NCBI GenBank assembly: GCA_018662825.1
Contig: JABJFI010000015.1
Location: 1-36,579 of the forward strand
From: Methanobacteriota archaeon
GTDB lineage: Archaea > Thermoplasmatota > Poseidoniia > Poseidoniales > Poseidoniaceae
DNA length: 36,579 nt
Direction: 5' to 3'
Positions 34,721 to 36,579 of the stretch are shown here, piece by piece. The position numbers and the translations under genes were made by a program. Numbering within the stretch: the first letter of the stretch is position 1; each line of letters starts with the position of its first letter. The notes beneath the pieces were generated by a model. It was not told the DNA's origin. It did no database searches and saw nothing but the letters and a program-made list of their open reading frames with translations.

Positions 34721-35893
34721 ATGGTGCGACCTTTCTCCCGTAAGGCGAAGAAAATTACGCCATTAAAGATTGAAGATGACGAACTCGAAGAGGTCGTTGA
34801 TGCGGTGAAAGAAATCGGAGAAGAACCCGTTGATATTATGGGACAACCAAATGATGATGCGATTCAAGAAGTTGTTCCCTTTGATGAACTTTCTATAGAA
34901 GAAGTTGCTAGGCAACTTAAAGTAAGTGCTGAAATGGTAATAAAAACCTGTATGGATGTTCGAAGAGGCGAAAATGTCCTCATTGTCTGTGATCCAACTA
35001 CTGGCGAGATTGGGCAGGCATTGCACGAAGCGGCAAACGAGCGTTCAGACCGTGTACTCCTTATCGTCATGCCAAAAGCACGTCATCATGGAGAAGAACC
35101 TCCTTCTCCGGTTGCCAACTTGATGCGTCAGCAACAAGTCATCATCGCTCCTACTCGTTATTCGTTAACACATACTCGAGCAATTCGGCAATCACTTCGA
35201 GAAGGTTCTCGTGTTACAACAATGCCTGGAATGACAAATGAAATGTTCAGTCGTGGTGGAATGTCAGCAGATTTCTCAGAAATAAAACAGAAGATTAGCG
35301 ACCTCGGGCCTTATTTCCGACGTAGGAGAATCGTCAAAGTAACTTCTGAACAGGGAACTGATGTGTCATTTGAAGTCAATTGGCGCGAATGGAAACTGGA
35401 TGATAATGGCATTTGTAATCGCCCAAAGATGCTGACCAATCTCCCTGCTGGAAAGGCCTTCATAATGCCACGGGAAGGGTCGATGAATGGCACTGTAGTT
35501 ATCGATGGCTCTTGGGAGTCAAATTTGGTCGATGAACCAATTACGCTGATTATTGAGGATGGGATGATTATGGATGTCAAAGGTGGAACAATTGCTGCAA
35601 CGATTCGTCAAGAATTTGGTGAGGCTGCCAAACGTCTTCGCTCTAAAGATAGAGAAAATGTATGGACTATGGCTGAATTTGGTTTTGGAATGAATCCACA
35701 AGCACGGCTTTCTGGTAATGTTCTTGAAGATGAGAAACGGCTTGGAACCTGCTATTTCTCAGTAGGTGATAATACAGCACTAGGTGGCAATTCAGCAGTT
35801 GGAATTCATATTCCTGGAGTTCTAAAAAATGCCAGCGTTTGGCTTGATGACACCCAATTTATTTCCAAGGGTGAATTCAGCCTTTGGGAATAA
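34721..35893 (+). CDS. M29-like aminopeptidase (AmpS/leucyl aminopeptidase type)
   Basis: About 390 residues. The frame is open from 34559, but the earlier part has no protein-like pattern and overlaps the divergent M32 gene. ATG at 34721 (MVRPFSRKAKKITPLKIEDD) is preferred; there is no clear ribosome-binding site, so it may be leaderless. An acidic N-terminal extension of about 60 residues precedes the peptidase. Family patterns include NLPAGKAFIMPREGSMNGTV, IDGSW, a GFGMNPQARL segment, LEDEKRLGTCYFSVGDN and GIHIPGVL. In M29 enzymes this region carries the Glu/His/Asp metal ligands; the usual HxD near the end appears as GIHIPG, so metal ligation may differ. It probably completes breakdown of peptides together with the M32 enzyme. 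Confidence 0.82.
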   Translation: MVRPFSRKAKKITPLKIEDDELEEVVDAVKEIGEEPVDIMGQPNDDAIQEVVPFDELSIEEVARQLKVSAEMVIKTCMDVRRGENVLIVCDPTTGEIGQALHEAANERSDRVLLIVMPKARHHGEEPPSPVANLMRQQQVIIAPTRYSLTHTRAIRQSLREGSRVTTMPGMTNEMFSRGGMSADFSEIKQKISDLGPYFRRRRIVKVTSEQGTDVSFEVNWREWKLDDNGICNRPKMLTNLPAGKAFIMPREGSMNGTVVIDGSWESNLVDEPITLIIEDGMIMDVKGGTIAATIRQEFGEAAKRLRSKDRENVWTMAEFGFGMNPQARLSGNVLEDEKRLGTCYFSVGDNTALGGNSAVGIHIPGVLKNASVWLDDTQFISKGEFSLWE

Positions 35894-36577
35894 TCAACGA
35901 ACTGCATTTTGCGTTCCACAAATTGGACAAAATCTCCAATAAGGGTCAAGTCCAATACCACATCCGCGGCACAATACTCCTGAACGTATCGTAGGTTGAA
36001 CATGTTGAATCGGTTGTCGGGGTTGATTCCAACCTTGTTGTTGAGCCGGTTGTTGATTCCAACCTTGTTGTTGATTAGGTTGTTGATTCCAGCCTTGTTG
36101 CTGAGCAGGTTGTTGAGCAGGTTGTTGAGCAGGTTGTTGAGCAGGTTGTTGAGCAGGTTGTTGAGCAGGTTGCTGAGCAGGTTGTTGAACCGGCTCTGGC
36201 TGAGAAAGTGGTTTGCGAACTGGAGCAACTGGACGAGGGAGAGATTGTGTTTTCTCAGCAGCTGGTGATGAAATGAATTCTGAAAGTGAAACGACACCAT
36301 CTCCATCAGTATCGGCTTGTTGATGCAAAATTTCAGCCTCTTCAAGTGAGGTGCCAGTAGCCACCGATAATTCTTCAACTGAAAGTTGTTGACTTCCATC
36401 TGTATCTGCGGCAAGGAAATGTTCAGCCGCACTGACAAATTCTGGCTCAGGTTCAGGTTCTGGTTCAGGTTCAGGTTCAGGTTCTGGTTCTGGTTCTGGT
36501 TCAGGTTCTGGTTCAGGTTCTGGTTCAGGTTCTGGTTCTGGTTTTGGTTCAGGTTCAGGTTCAGGTTCTGGCTCTGG
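35894..36577 (-). CDS. Modular protein: Pro-Glu repeat, two EF-hands, PAQQ repeats, zinc ribbon (5' truncated)
   Basis: The gene enters from beyond the window end; about 227 residues are visible in one open frame. In order: about 22 Pro-Glu dipeptides (one Pro-Lys), two EF-hand-like calcium loops (DTDGSQQLSVEE and DTDGDGVVSLSE), a Pro/Gln linker with seven PAQQ units and three QQGWNQ units, and a C-terminal zinc ribbon (CRGCGIGLD...FCPICGT). The N-terminal part lies outside. A Pro-Glu rod could act as a rigid spacer; calcium binding is likely from the loops. The overall function is unknown. A GTG at 36364 is not the true start because the frame continues upstream with EF-hand coding. It ends next to the convergent aminopeptidase gene. 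Confidence 0.85.
   Translation of the reverse strand, partial: PEPEPEPEPEPKPEPEPEPEPEPEPEPEPEPEPEPEPEPEPEPEPEFVSAAEHFLAADTDGSQQLSVEELSVATGTSLEEAEILHQQADTDGDGVVSLSEFISSPAAEKTQSLPRPVAPVRKPLSQPEPVQQPAQQPAQQPAQQPAQQPAQQPAQQPAQQQGWNQQPNQQQGWNQQPAQQQGWNQPRQPIQHVQPTIRSGVLCRGCGIGLDPYWRFCPICGTQNAVR
36100..36190 (-). repeat. 12-bp tandem repeat encoding PAQQ
   Basis: About seven near-identical 12-base units (CAACCTGCTCAA type on the minus strand) in frame within the modular protein. Confidence 0.85.
36446..36577 (-). repeat. Hexanucleotide tandem repeat encoding Pro-Glu
   Basis: CCNGAA units on the minus strand, about 22 copies to the window edge, with variation only at the Pro wobble base apart from one AAA. 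Copy number changes would alter rod length without a frameshift. Confidence 0.9.
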
Positions 36578-36579
36578 CT

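Noticed and set aside
35806-36438. Asn/Leu-rich open frame (LLNNLLNN repeats) on the - strand
   Set aside because: Shadow of the PAQQ-coding repeat; the true frame contains EF-hands and a zinc ribbon.
36100-36577. Possible CRISPR array in the repeat-rich window end
   Set aside because: Repeats are 6-12 bases, contiguous and without spacers, and they encode PAQQ and Pro-Glu in one frame.

Overview
The window most likely comes from a marine planktonic archaeon of the Marine Group II / Candidatus Poseidoniia type. This is an inference from gene content, with no database search. Supporting signs are a two-subunit 2-oxoacid:ferredoxin oxidoreductase (fused gamma-alpha plus beta), an archaeal RqcH/NEMF homologue, a tRNA-Phe gene with no complete encoded CCA, several surface proteins with one C-terminal membrane anchor and a Gln/Ala-rich cytoplasmic tail, and moderate GC (about 43%). 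Mixed into this are several genes of bacterial type: aconitase A, RNase PH, MogA, an M32 carboxypeptidase and a VAT1-like reductase.

Layout. 1-1885 (+): the 3' end of an Arg/Gly-rich RNA-binding-type protein with three RanBP2 zinc fingers, then a TPR membrane protein. 1957-3291: an AT-rich single gene (DUF4145-like plus winged-helix-like) bounded by a 23-bp imperfect direct repeat; this is the best candidate for a recently acquired cassette. 3380-10060 (-): a giant (about 2,226 aa) secreted, C-terminally anchored surface protein with an FG-GAP head. 10214-14826 (-): a hypothetical protein, aconitase, and a membrane-tethered cyclophilin. 15019-18901 (+): korA-korB and a membrane-anchored YfaP-like protein. 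18895-19632 (-): glutaredoxin, tRNA-Gln and a 64-aa membrane protein. 19725-24506 (+): a Nudix/metallo-beta-lactamase fusion, an MDR reductase and rqcH. 24509-27391 (-): a DEAD-box helicase with a long RGG/GYRGG tail and a thiolase. 27488-33102 (+): RNase PH, tRNA-Phe, a membrane protein ending in a Sm_multidrug_ex-like domain, mog, pyrC and a 95-aa membrane protein. 33103-34632 (-): M32 carboxypeptidase. 34721-35893 (+): M29-like aminopeptidase. 35894-end (-): a modular protein with a Pro-Glu repeat, EF-hands, PAQQ repeats and a zinc ribbon, running off the window.

Themes. Central carbon metabolism (aconitase, KorAB, thiolase) sits with RNA and translation quality control (RqcH, RGG helicase, RanBP2-finger protein, RNase PH) and peptide turnover (M32, M29-like). 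Two proteins were read in frames other than the longest ATG-initiated open frame, because they cross the window edges: 3-839 (+) and 35894-36577 (-). Genes are densely packed. No stretch over 300 bases lacks a gene; the largest gaps are 1886-2044 and 14827-15018.
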